Shown here: positions 17,197-23,326 of the stretch, one piece after another
Numbering within the stretch: the first letter of the stretch is position 1
Layout of the letters: each line of letters opens with the position of its first letter
The notes under the pieces: model-generated
Database searches by the model: none
What the model saw: the letters and a program-made list of their open reading frames with translations, nothing else
Told to the model about the DNA's origin: nothing
Assembly (NCBI GenBank): GCA_910579155.1
Contig: CAJTTS010000045.1
Span: forward strand, 1 to 28,028
DNA: 28,028 nucleotides
Reading direction: 5' to 3'
DNA from: an uncultured Oscillospiraceae bacterium
GTDB taxonomy: Bacteria > Bacillota_A > Clostridia > Oscillospirales > Oscillospiraceae
Translations under genes and position numbers: made by a program

Positions 17197-17757
17197 TTAC
17201 GGCAGAGCTTTCACCCTCCGATAAAACGTGCGCGGCTTCATGTCCAGCCGCCGCATGGCCTCCACCGCCGTGATTTTCCCCTCCCGCCACAGCGCCGCCA
17301 CCTGGGGAAACTCAGGGCGTTCGATGGGCTTCCGGCCCTTATAAACCCCCTGGGCCTTGGCAATGGCAATCCCCTCCTGCTGGCGCTGTAGGATGTACTC
17401 CCGCTCCAGCTCGGCCACCGCCCCGAAAATGGTAAGCATAAACTTCCCGCTGGGGGTGGTGGTGTCGATGGCCTCCTTTTTGGACACAAACTCCACCCCT
17501 TTTGCCGTCAGCCGCTCCACCAGCTCCAGCAGGTCGCGGGTATTCCGGGCAAACCGGCTGATGGATTCCACGATCACCGTGTCGCCCCGGCGCACGTACT
17601 CCATCAGCTTTTTTAGCTCCGGCCTGTCTGTGCTTTTGCCGCTCATGCGGTCGATGTAGACCTCATCCGCACCCAGGCTTTCCATTAGCAGCTCCTGCCG
17701 GATGGTGTTCTGCTCCTGGGTGCTGACACGGACGTAACCTATTTTCAAATCAGCCAC
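17197..17757 (-). CDS. Small serine recombinase (resolvase/invertase type)
   Basis: This 186-aa protein is a resolvase/invertase-family site-specific recombinase. The catalytic serine is Ser12 in GYVRVSTQEQN. The other active-site blocks DRMSGKSTDRPELKKLM, ISRFARNTRDLLELV and GAVAELEREYI (leading into the E helix) are present, as is a C-terminal HTH (ITAVEAMRRLDMKPRTFYRRVKAL). All catalytic parts look intact. The start is probably GTG 17757, but AAGGA is only two bases from it, so TTG 17748 is also possible. It sits back to back with a toxin-antitoxin operon. Small resolvases usually resolve dimers or invert segments and do not integrate. Confidence 0.9.
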   Translation of the reverse strand: MADLKIGYVRVSTQEQNTIRQELLMESLGADEVYIDRMSGKSTDRPELKKLMEYVRRGDTVIVESISRFARNTRDLLELVERLTAKGVEFVSKKEAIDTTTPSGKFMLTIFGAVAELEREYILQRQQEGIAIAKAQGVYKGRKPIERPEFPQVAALWREGKITAVEAMRRLDMKPRTFYRRVKALP

Positions 17758-17777
17758 TTCCTTTCAAGCAAGTTTTC

Positions 17778-17817
17778 TTGACGCAAGGGAATACTTGTAG
17801 TACAATAGCACTACAAG
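17778..17817 (+). promoter_or_regulatory. Promoter and palindromic operator of the toxin-antitoxin operon
   Basis: TTGACG (17778-17783) and TACAAT (17801-17806) are 17 bases apart. The perfect inverted repeat CTTGTAGT-N8-ACTACAAG (17794-17801 with 17810-17817) covers the -10 box and touches the AAGGAGG ribosome-binding site. This layout fits autorepression by the antitoxin complex. Confidence 0.75.
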
Positions 17818-17829
17818 GAGGCGGTGGAT

Positions 17830-18138
17830 ATGGCAATGGATGCCACCCTGCAAATCAGAATGAACAGTGACCTCAAGGCCGAAGTGGAGGAGCTATACCG
17901 CAATTTAGGCACTTCTTTTGCGGAGGCCGTGCGCATTTTTGCCCAGCAGAGCTTGCGGGAGGGTGGGATGCCTTTCCGTCCCACCCTCAAAGCCTGGGAG
18001 GATATGACGGCCCAGGAGGTAGATGCCAAGCTGCTCCGAAGCGAGGCCGACATTGCGGCGGGCCGGGTATACAGCCAGGACGAGCTTGACCGCCGCATGA
18101 AAGGACGGTTCGCCCACGGCACAGATACCGCAGTATAA
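17830..18138 (+). CDS. RelB/DinJ-type antitoxin
   Basis: This 102-aa protein has the RelB/DinJ ribbon-helix-helix start: TLQIRMNSDLKAEVEELYRNLGTSFAEAVRIFAQQSLREGGMPF. It binds its operator as a dimer and should neutralise the RelE/ParE-type toxin encoded just downstream through its charged C-terminal part. ATG 17830 is eight bases from AAGGAGG; GTG 17824 is too near it. The toxin frame overlaps the antitoxin end by 14 bases if the ATA start is right. Confidence 0.85.
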   Translation: MAMDATLQIRMNSDLKAEVEELYRNLGTSFAEAVRIFAQQSLREGGMPFRPTLKAWEDMTAQEVDAKLLRSEADIAAGRVYSQDELDRRMKGRFAHGTDTAV

Positions 18139-18454
18139 GATTGTCTACACCGAAAGCGCCATACAGGACATTGAGGAAAAGGCGGACTATATTGCGGCCC
18201 AGTTTCATGATCCAGATTTGGCTGAGGAGTGGTATTTTCGGCTGAAATTTGAGATTCAGAAACAGCTCACCACTTTCCCGTTCAAGTACCAGCCCTATCA
18301 TGTGGAGCCGTGGGCAGGGCGGGGTGTGCGGCAGTATGTCACCCGGAATGATGTGGTGCTGTACAGTGTGGACGAGGACGGGCGGCAGGTCTTTATCCGG
18401 GCCGTCTGTACCAGGGGCCAGAATTTGGCGGCGCACCTGGCAGAACAGGACTAA
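18125..18454 (+). CDS. RelE/ParE-superfamily toxin, apparent ATA start
   Basis: The frame encodes about 109 residues with the RelE/ParE fold pattern: an opening YKIVYTESAIQDIEEKADYI, a middle helix, YHVEPWAGRGVRQYV and a closing VFIRAVCTRGQNL. No ATG, GTG or TTG lies between the in-frame stop at 18098 and the end of helix 1; the first conventional start, TTG 18218, would cut off a third of the domain. By family alignment the first codon should be at 18125, which reads ATA before CCGCAGTATAAG. Either a rare ATA start coupled to antitoxin translation is used, or an ATG has mutated and the toxin is weakened. The target (mRNA or gyrase) cannot be decided. Confidence 0.7.
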   Translation: MPQYKIVYTESAIQDIEEKADYIAAQFHDPDLAEEWYFRLKFEIQKQLTTFPFKYQPYHVEPWAGRGVRQYVTRNDVVLYSVDEDGRQVFIRAVCTRGQNLAAHLAEQD

Positions 18455-18467
18455 ACAGATTGGTGTC

Positions 18468-18521
18468 AATAGGGTCGGTTTGCGGGCTGGCATATGCCAA
18501 AACCCGGAAACCGGCCCTATT
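18468..18521. terminator. Long hairpin after the toxin gene
   Basis: AATAGGGTCGGTTTGCGGG at 18468-18486 pairs with CCCGGAAACCGGCCCTATT at 18503-18521 with a few mismatches, followed by a weak T run (GCTATGCTTTT). It lies between the convergent toxin and amidotransferase genes. Confidence 0.65.
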
Positions 18522-18567
18522 GCTATGCTTTTCCGGCGTGCCGTTCGGGTATACCCCAGCGGCACAC

Positions 18568-19524
18568 TCAGCGCACCCCGTACTCCGCCAGGATCTCCCG
18601 GAGGCAGTACGCCCGAAACTGCTTGTCGTAGATCATCTCCTCCAGGTCCATCGCGTCGTACCCGGCCTCCATCAACAGCCGCAGTTCCCGTTCCGGCACC
18701 CCATGACGCTTGCCGTATTCCACCAGGGTTTCCATATAGTCATCTGGTTCTTTGGCGGGTTCATACCAGCCCCAATCGGAGAAGTATCGCTGAGGCCGCA
18801 GTTTGGTATCGTCAAATCGGGTGACAGTACGCCGCCCCTGGGGGTTGATTGCCACCACGTCCCCCTGGCCAATGGGGATATCGGTGTAGGCCAGCTTGGA
18901 AATCCCCAGCGCGGCCAGCGCCATGTTGAGGATTTCATCGGTGGAGGCGTAGAGGTAACACCCCAGGCTGGGGAACAGCCGGACAGACAGGGGGTTGTTT
19001 CCCCGGATCAGGTACAGGGTGTTTTCCACGTCCAGCACCGTGAGAGTGAAGCTGCCCTCCAACTGCTCCGCCATCCGGCACAGGCTGTCCGGGCACAGCT
19101 TCCCGGCCTTCTCCAAAAGCTGTACCGCCACATAGCTGTCCGTCTCAATCCCGGTGGGCGGAAGACGGTGGTTGCGCCGCAGCTCCACATCGTTATAGAT
19201 TACCCCGTTGTGGGCCAGGGCAAAGGGCTGGGTTCCGGCCCTGCCGGGAAAGGGGTGGTTGTTGTAGTTCCTGGATGCCGCCCCCTGGGTGGTCATGCGG
19301 GTGTGGCCCATGAGATACCGGGCCTGGGAAGGAATGCGCCAGCGCATTCTACAGGCGGGCCGGGGGGCTTTCTGAATCTGCACGACCCCGTTATGAATAT
19401 AGACCACCCCGCTGGCATCGGTGCCCCTCGCCTGGGCGGCATCCGCCAGCGCCCGAAACAGCCCGATCCGCTGGGGCGGGGTCAGCTTTCCCTGATAGTC
19501 CAGCACTCCGAAAATGGCGCACAT
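18568..19524 (-). CDS. Class II glutamine amidotransferase-like protein
   Basis: This 318-aa protein is an Ntn-type (class II) glutamine amidotransferase without the synthase domains of PurF, GlmS or AsnB. ATG 19524 is chosen because it puts the catalytic Cys at position 2 (MCAIFGV), has AGGAGG seven bases upstream and excludes the GTG two codons earlier. Supporting motifs are GHTRMTTQGAA, NNHPF, LAHNGVIYN and IETDSYVAVQLLE. It should release ammonia from glutamine, or transfer an amide with its partner. It starts two bases after the stop of the amidoligase tail, so the two are one operon. Amidoligase plus class II amidotransferase neighbourhoods are known from comparative genomics, but their product is undefined. 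Confidence 0.85.
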   Translation of the reverse strand: MCAIFGVLDYQGKLTPPQRIGLFRALADAAQARGTDASGVVYIHNGVVQIQKAPRPACRMRWRIPSQARYLMGHTRMTTQGAASRNYNNHPFPGRAGTQPFALAHNGVIYNDVELRRNHRLPPTGIETDSYVAVQLLEKAGKLCPDSLCRMAEQLEGSFTLTVLDVENTLYLIRGNNPLSVRLFPSLGCYLYASTDEILNMALAALGISKLAYTDIPIGQGDVVAINPQGRRTVTRFDDTKLRPQRYFSDWGWYEPAKEPDDYMETLVEYGKRHGVPERELRLLMEAGYDAMDLEEMIYDKQFRAYCLREILAEYGVR

Positions 19525-19526
19525 GG

Positions 19527-19781
19527 TCACACCTCCTCGGGGACGGCCACCGGCTCGTTGATGTAGAGCCGCCGCTCCTTGAGGTACTGCACCAGCTCCG
19601 GGGCGGTACAGCCGGACACAAAATCCGTCCAGGTCAGGCCCTGCATCTCCTGGTCGGACAAATACAAAGCCACCTCACAGATGCGGTCAACCATCTGCAA
19701 GGTGGCAATCAGGGTATTGAGCTTCAGCGCCCCCCGGAACATCCGAAACTCTATGGTATCATAATTGGTCAGGTTCACCAT
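19527..19781 (-). CDS. C-terminal part of the amidoligase (separate frame)
   Basis: These 84 residues begin MVNLTNYDTIEFRMFRGALK and continue the amidoligase fold; the TIEFR-x-F-x-G motif is the last conserved block of the Amidoligase_2 family. The ATG at 19781 overlaps the TGA of the upstream frame as ATGGTGA, so it could be reached by re-initiation. Alternatively a one-base change broke a single gene: the reading ...HYQRYK joins smoothly to VNLTNYD across a -1 shift. I find no classical slippery heptamer at the site. Confidence 0.65.
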   Translation of the reverse strand: MVNLTNYDTIEFRMFRGALKLNTLIATLQMVDRICEVALYLSDQEMQGLTWTDFVSGCTAPELVQYLKERRLYINEPVAVPEEV

Positions 19782-20638
19782 TTGTACCGTTGGTAGTGCT
19801 CCTTTTTGGCGCTGTCCAGCACCGCCTTGGGGTTGTCCTTCCAGCCATACCGGGCCGCCCACTGCTCCATCTGGTCTCGGGTGCGGCGGCTGAACCGCAG
19901 CAGCTCGTTCCAATGGTTCTCCACAAAGAACAGGATGCGGGCGATCACCGCCTCCTGGGCCTCCTCGGACAGGCCAAAGGCCGAGCGATTGACGTGGACA
20001 TGGAGGCCGCAGGTACAGGCTTTATGGCTGGTGTAGCCCATGCGGACGGCCTCGGCCACCAACGCGCCCCAGGGCATCTCGGCGAGGTGATAGCCCAGGG
20101 TCATAGGGTGGGTAACAATCTCCATGCCGTCCTCCAGGGAACCGTCATGCTTGATGTAGATGTGCTCCAAACCGTTGCTGTTAGCCGCGTTCACCAACTG
20201 CCACGCCCGGTCGCTGCGCTCCCCCGCCCCGTCGATTTCCAGCTCCACGCTGAAATAGCGTGCCCCTTCCCCATAGAAAATGGGGTCCGGCTTGTAGTAA
20301 TAGCTGTGGATTTCCCCGGGATCGGTACGCAGCGCATAGCAGCCGTGACATAACGGCTCTTCCTCGTCCGCGTCATCGCTGAGGTAGTAGGCGCGGTCCA
20401 GCTCCAGCAGCGCCCCGCAGCGGGTGCAGTTGGTGTAATAGCGGTCATAGCAGTTCTGGCACAGGGGCGTGGTATCGTCCCCCGCGTTGTCCTCCCGCAG
20501 GATGTGCCGGCCGCACTCGTGGCACACAACGGTTTCCTCCTCCAGGCAGGGGCGGCAGAACTCCTGGCCGTCCACCACCGTCTGATCCTCCAGCGGGTGG
20601 ACCTCTCCACAGGCAGAGCAAATAAAGGTTTCTGTCAT
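19775..20638 (-). CDS. Zinc-ribbon amidoligase, N-terminal and core part
   Basis: This 287-aa product has an N-terminal array of CxxC zinc knuckles (CSACGEVH, CRPCLEE, CHECGRHI, CQNCYDR, CTRCGALL, CHGCYAL) over about 115 residues, followed by an amidoligase domain of the glutamine-synthetase-like fold with FSVELEIDGAG, KHDGSLEDGMEIVTHPM and CGLHVHVNRSAFG. Such enzymes are predicted to form amide bonds between a carboxylate and an amine using ATP. The frame ends in TGA at 19775, just before the family's TIEFR motif, which is present in another frame. ATG 20638 has AGGAGG ten bases upstream. Its start overlaps the stop of a possible small ORF (TGATG). Confidence 0.8.
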   Translation of the reverse strand: MTETFICSACGEVHPLEDQTVVDGQEFCRPCLEEETVVCHECGRHILREDNAGDDTTPLCQNCYDRYYTNCTRCGALLELDRAYYLSDDADEEEPLCHGCYALRTDPGEIHSYYYKPDPIFYGEGARYFSVELEIDGAGERSDRAWQLVNAANSNGLEHIYIKHDGSLEDGMEIVTHPMTLGYHLAEMPWGALVAEAVRMGYTSHKACTCGLHVHVNRSAFGLSEEAQEAVIARILFFVENHWNELLRFSRRTRDQMEQWAARYGWKDNPKAVLDSAKKEHYQRYKW

Positions 20639-20745
20639 CAGTCTGTTTCCTCCTCTAAAATGTAGTCGATGGCCGCGCACAGACCGGCGGCCACAGCGGC
20701 GGCCAAAAGGCTCAGGATATCGTTGCTCAGTTCATCATTGGGGAT
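20638..20745 (-). CDS. Possible 35-residue membrane peptide with non-standard start
   Basis: The frame reads PNDELSNDILSLLAAAVAAG onward, a single hydrophobic helix, then an acidic EEETD end, and its TGA overlaps the amidoligase ATG as TGATG. AAAGGAG lies upstream, but the codon at a usable distance is ATC (20745), not a normal start, and no ATG, GTG or TTG is in frame nearby. It may be a real small protein with a decayed or unusual start, or chance. Low confidence. Confidence 0.3.
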   Translation of the reverse strand: MPNDELSNDILSLLAAAVAAGLCAAIDYILEEETD

Positions 20746-20773
20746 CGCGCTCCTTTCCGGGTGATAGGTGTTG

Positions 20774-20857
20774 CTACGCGCAGCAGACGCCGCGGAGCAG
20801 ACAGACCGCCACTTCGTATAAGACGGCGCGGAGGGCGGACAGGAACAGGTACAGCAT
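20774..20857 (-). CDS. Possible 27-residue Cys-containing peptide
   Basis: ATG 20857 is preceded by AAAGGAGG at six to seven bases, and the frame gives MLYLFLSALRAVLYEV then AVCLLRGVCCA before TAG. It is hydrophobic with three C-terminal cysteines. It lies upstream of the amidoligase operon on the same strand, after a hairpin. It could be a leader peptide, a substrate of the amidoligase system, or a small membrane protein; these are guesses. The strong ribosome-binding site is the main evidence. Confidence 0.45.
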   Translation of the reverse strand: MLYLFLSALRAVLYEVAVCLLRGVCCA

Positions 20858-20945
20858 GGGGGTTCCTCCTTTCAATTTTTGGGAAAAATCGCGGCTGATT
20901 TTTGGATTTTCAGGCGTTTTCCCCGGTTTTTCCGCAAGAAATAAA

Positions 20946-20996
20946 AACATCCGCAGAACCCGTAAGCGTAAGGAAACGCCGGGTTATGCGGATGTT
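20946..20996 (-). terminator. Terminator-like hairpin before the amidoligase operon
   Basis: AACATCCGCAGAACCCG (20946-20962) and CGGGTTATGCGGATGTT (20980-20996) pair over 17 bases with one mismatch. On the minus strand the stem runs into TTTTTAT, so it can terminate or attenuate minus-strand transcription. An inner GCGT/ACGC stem is possible. The rest of the 225-base gap (20858-21082) shows no gene; GGCCCCAATTGGGCC near 21052 is a small palindrome before the next ribosome-binding site. Confidence 0.6.
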
Positions 20997-21082
20997 CTCT
21001 TAAATAATGTATCGTTTGGGAATACCAGGATAACGTCAAACAAACTCATAAGGCCCCAATTGGGCCGGAAAGGAGTAAAACC

Positions 21083-21289
21083 ATGTACGATTATGATGAT
21101 TATGAGGGTTTGGACGAGCGGGAACCCATCAGCGAGTACCTGACGCCCAGAGAGGTCATGGACTTGCTGTATATCGGAAAGAACACGCTGTACGGGCTGC
21201 TCAACTCGGGGGAATTGAAGGGGTTCCGGGTGGGGAAGCAGTGGAGGGTGACTAAAGACAGCCTGCGGGCATTTACAGAAAAATTATAG
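21083..21289 (+). CDS. Excisionase/AlpA-type helix-turn-helix protein
   Basis: This 68-aa protein is an excisionase-family DNA-binding protein: YLTPREVMDLLYIGKNTLYGLLNSGELKGFRVGKQWRVTKDSLRAF is the MerR-like winged HTH with the typical wing G-K-Q-W-R-V. The acidic tail-like start MYDYDDYEGLDE precedes it. Proteins of this group act as recombination directionality factors or as regulators of mobile elements. AAGGAG lies seven bases before the ATG. It stands beside the inverted iteron region and upstream of the replication genes, so a role in excision or replication control is plausible but inferred. Confidence 0.85.
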   Translation: MYDYDDYEGLDEREPISEYLTPREVMDLLYIGKNTLYGLLNSGELKGFRVGKQWRVTKDSLRAFTEKL

Positions 21290-21296
21290 TACTGTG

Positions 21297-21407
21297 GGGC
21301 GGATGGGCAGATGGGCGGATAAAAACTCTGTCTTTGCATTGGATATTTGGCATCTATGCTGCTATGATTTAAGCCATTTTCGCGGTGCCCATCCGCCCAT
21401 CTGCCCA
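21297..21407. repeat. Iteron-like 8-bp repeats in inverted blocks (candidate replication origin)
   Basis: The left block is three tandem units GGGCGGAT, GGGCAGAT, GGGCGGAT (21297-21320). The right block has two units in the opposite orientation, ATCCGCCC and ATCTGCCC (21391-21406), with a partial third. A 17-bp perfect inverted repeat results (21304-21320 with 21391-21407). The first 60 bases of the spacer are about one third G+C. Repeat blocks flanking an AT-rich region are the layout of SaPI-type origins used by SF3 helicases, and such a helicase is encoded 2 kb downstream. The function is inferred. Confidence 0.55.
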
Positions 21408-21501
21408 AGAATGAGTTGATTTGGGTTGACATTATACTTCTGCCATGTATAATTTTTGTGTGCATCCTTTAATTGAGATTTTTGAATGGGAGGGTATTCA
21501 T

Positions 21502-21645
21502 ATGGGTGAGGAGTACGAAAGCCTGAGTTCTATTATAGAACGGGTGTATACACGAAAAAAGGAGCATGGGAAGCATAAAAACGATCCGGATCTTGAGAAT
21601 GCAAAAAAAGAATACCGCGAAATATTTTTTCGCTTTGCAAGGTGA
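21502..21645 (+). CDS. Small unknown charged protein
   Basis: This 47-aa, highly charged and probably helical protein (SLSSIIERVYTRKKEHGKHK, then DLENAKKEYREIFFRFAR) is not recognised. ATG 21502 has GGGAGGG six to seven bases upstream, better than any earlier in-frame start. Its TGA overlaps the GTG of the next gene as GTGA, so the two are coupled. The region is markedly richer in A+T than the rest of the element, which suggests a separate origin. Confidence 0.55.
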   Translation: MGEEYESLSSIIERVYTRKKEHGKHKNDPDLENAKKEYREIFFRFAR

Positions 21646-22610
21646 TTGGTTTAGATAAGAAAAGCTTTCTTGATAACAGGGGTTATTATTGCTTTGCAGA
21701 AAAAGAGAGTATGTACCTACATAGATTCCTACTCAATGCGTCGGATACCCCATTCCGGGAATTGCGTAAAGGACAGTTCGATAGGGTGCCAATTACTGAA
21801 TTTAAACAGTTAGAGGAATTCATATGCGGATGCATGAAAAACGCGGAAAAAGATTCTGAGAGCATTGAGAATCAAATCGTTGCATACAGGCAGCGAACAG
21901 GCTGGCTCTATAGACGGGATATTGACAATGTCCTGAATTCGTCACGCAGTAAACTGTGTCGGCTGTTTTCTCAAATACAAGGGACGCCCTGCTTCAATGC
22001 TAACAATAGGCTGGATATGATCTCCGCGATCAATTATTCGCTGGGTAAGCTGCTGGATACATTTTGTGAGCAGTGGAATGATGCGATGGGCGAGGCAAGC
22101 GAGAGCCTGAACGAGATTTTGATTGACCATGGGATAAAAATGGGCGATTGCGCACCGCCTGAATATTGGAGCGCTATAAAAGAAATGGAAGATAAAACTC
22201 TCGGAGATATGCAGGACGAGACGCTTCGCGAGTTGGAGAAAAAGTTGTCAAAGTTGGAGAATGGAACGATAGGCAGTGTGAATGAGGCTGCGAAAGTGCG
22301 TCTACAAATAGAAAAGCGCAAAGCGGAAATTGAAAAGGAATGCTTTGAGAGGTATGGCGTTGACCCTGCGGCTGTGGAAGAAGTAGAGAGCATGGGGGCG
22401 GCAGGGCATGGGAAAGATGGCTTGGTTATCAAAATAATTGAAAAGACGCTGAAAGAGGTTTTACAGAATGCCGATAACGCAAAAGGCACAGTGGAGGCGG
22501 GAACTGCGGAAGATGGGGGTAGTCCATTAACGGATGAAAGAATTGAGGAAGTTCAGAAAGAGCTTGAAAGCAAAATGGATACAAGAGTTTTGAATAATTG
22601 GTTTAGGTAA
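21642..22610 (+). CDS. Unknown 322-aa soluble protein
   Basis: I do not recognise this protein. It starts at GTG 21642 inside the stop of the preceding small gene. The N-terminal half is mixed helical (KESMYLHRFLLNASDTPFREL, QRTGWLYRRDIDNVLNSSRSK). The second half is rich in Glu/Lys heptad-like stretches (LRELEKKLSKLENG, AAKVRLQIEKRKAEIEKE) that look like coiled coil, followed by a flexible acidic linker and a short helical end. There is no signal peptide or membrane segment. Low GC and codon use differ from its neighbours. A near-perfect terminator closes this two-gene unit, which is therefore probably an independent cargo module. Confidence 0.65.
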   Translation: MIGLDKKSFLDNRGYYCFAEKESMYLHRFLLNASDTPFRELRKGQFDRVPITEFKQLEEFICGCMKNAEKDSESIENQIVAYRQRTGWLYRRDIDNVLNSSRSKLCRLFSQIQGTPCFNANNRLDMISAINYSLGKLLDTFCEQWNDAMGEASESLNEILIDHGIKMGDCAPPEYWSAIKEMEDKTLGDMQDETLRELEKKLSKLENGTIGSVNEAAKVRLQIEKRKAEIEKECFERYGVDPAAVEEVESMGAAGHGKDGLVIKIIEKTLKEVLQNADNAKGTVEAGTAEDGGSPLTDERIEEVQKELESKMDTRVLNNWFR

Positions 22611-22664
22611 AATATCGGAGGTATTGGGAAATGATTGGCTTCCCAATACCTCCGATATTTTTTG
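22610..22664 (+). terminator. Strong Rho-independent terminator
   Basis: A perfect 20-bp stem (22610-22629 with 22641-22660), an 11-base loop and a run of T follow the 322-aa gene. Between it and 22798 I see a G-rich tract (22681-22696), a C-rich tract and a possible extended -10, TGCTACACT, at 22737-22745. Confidence 0.9.
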
Positions 22665-22798
22665 TGGTGCCTATTGACACTGGGGGGGAGGGGGAAAAAG
22701 TTTTTTTAATCCCCCCCTACAAGCACACCAGGGGACGTGCTACACTGAAAATGCGAACGGCGCCGAGCAAACACACAATCGACGAGGAGGAGCTTGTT

Positions 22799-23326
22799 AT
22801 GAAAAATTTCCAAACCACGACCCTGCTCAACGAGCTTTTTGAGAACCTGAACCTGGGATATCCCAACTGCTTCGGTGTGAAGCGAGAGCCAGACTGGGAG
22901 AACCTGCCCACGCTCTACACCCAGCGGCGGCGGGCGATCCTCACCGATCTTTTTATTTCCTTGCGCACAGTTAACGGGCAGCAGATCATGTTCACCAAGG
23001 ACAGCTTCCGGGGCTTCATGCTACTGGACAATAAGGGCGAACGGCCCAACCGTGTCCGCGTCGTTCTCTTGGACGAGAACGGTACCCCGCTGCTTGCGTC
23101 TGACCGCGAACAACTGTGCGGGCAGATTATCGTCATTGCCGACCAAGCAGTTAGCTCTGACCCAAAACTCGTTGAGATCAAAACGGTCTTCGGTGAAGGT
23201 GAGGATGGGCCGTCTAGTGCTATACTGTGGGATTGCTCAAGGCAGCTCATCAGGCTTTGGACACTGGAAGCGCAACTGATGGGACAGGAAAGAGGTGCCG
23301 TTTGTGAACCTGTCATTCATTTTTGA
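22799..23326 (+). CDS. Unknown protein coupled to the replicative helicase
   Basis: This 175-aa soluble protein is not recognised. ATG 22799 is set by AGGAGGAG just upstream. It has a mixed alpha/beta pattern (RVRVVLLDENGTPLLASDRE, CGQIIVIADQAV, SSAILWDCSRQLIRLW). Its end overlaps the start of the SF3 helicase gene by about 30 bases, implying coupled translation and a shared role in replication of the element, for example loading, priming or copy control. That role is inferred from position only. Confidence 0.6.
   Translation: MKNFQTTTLLNELFENLNLGYPNCFGVKREPDWENLPTLYTQRRRAILTDLFISLRTVNGQQIMFTKDSFRGFMLLDNKGERPNRVRVVLLDENGTPLLASDREQLCGQIIVIADQAVSSDPKLVEIKTVFGEGEDGPSSAILWDCSRQLIRLWTLEAQLMGQERGAVCEPVIHF

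Noticed and set aside
20856..21143. A 95-codon plus-strand frame across the hairpin region
   Set aside because: It runs through the 17-bp inverted repeat and overlaps the excisionase start; there is no family match.
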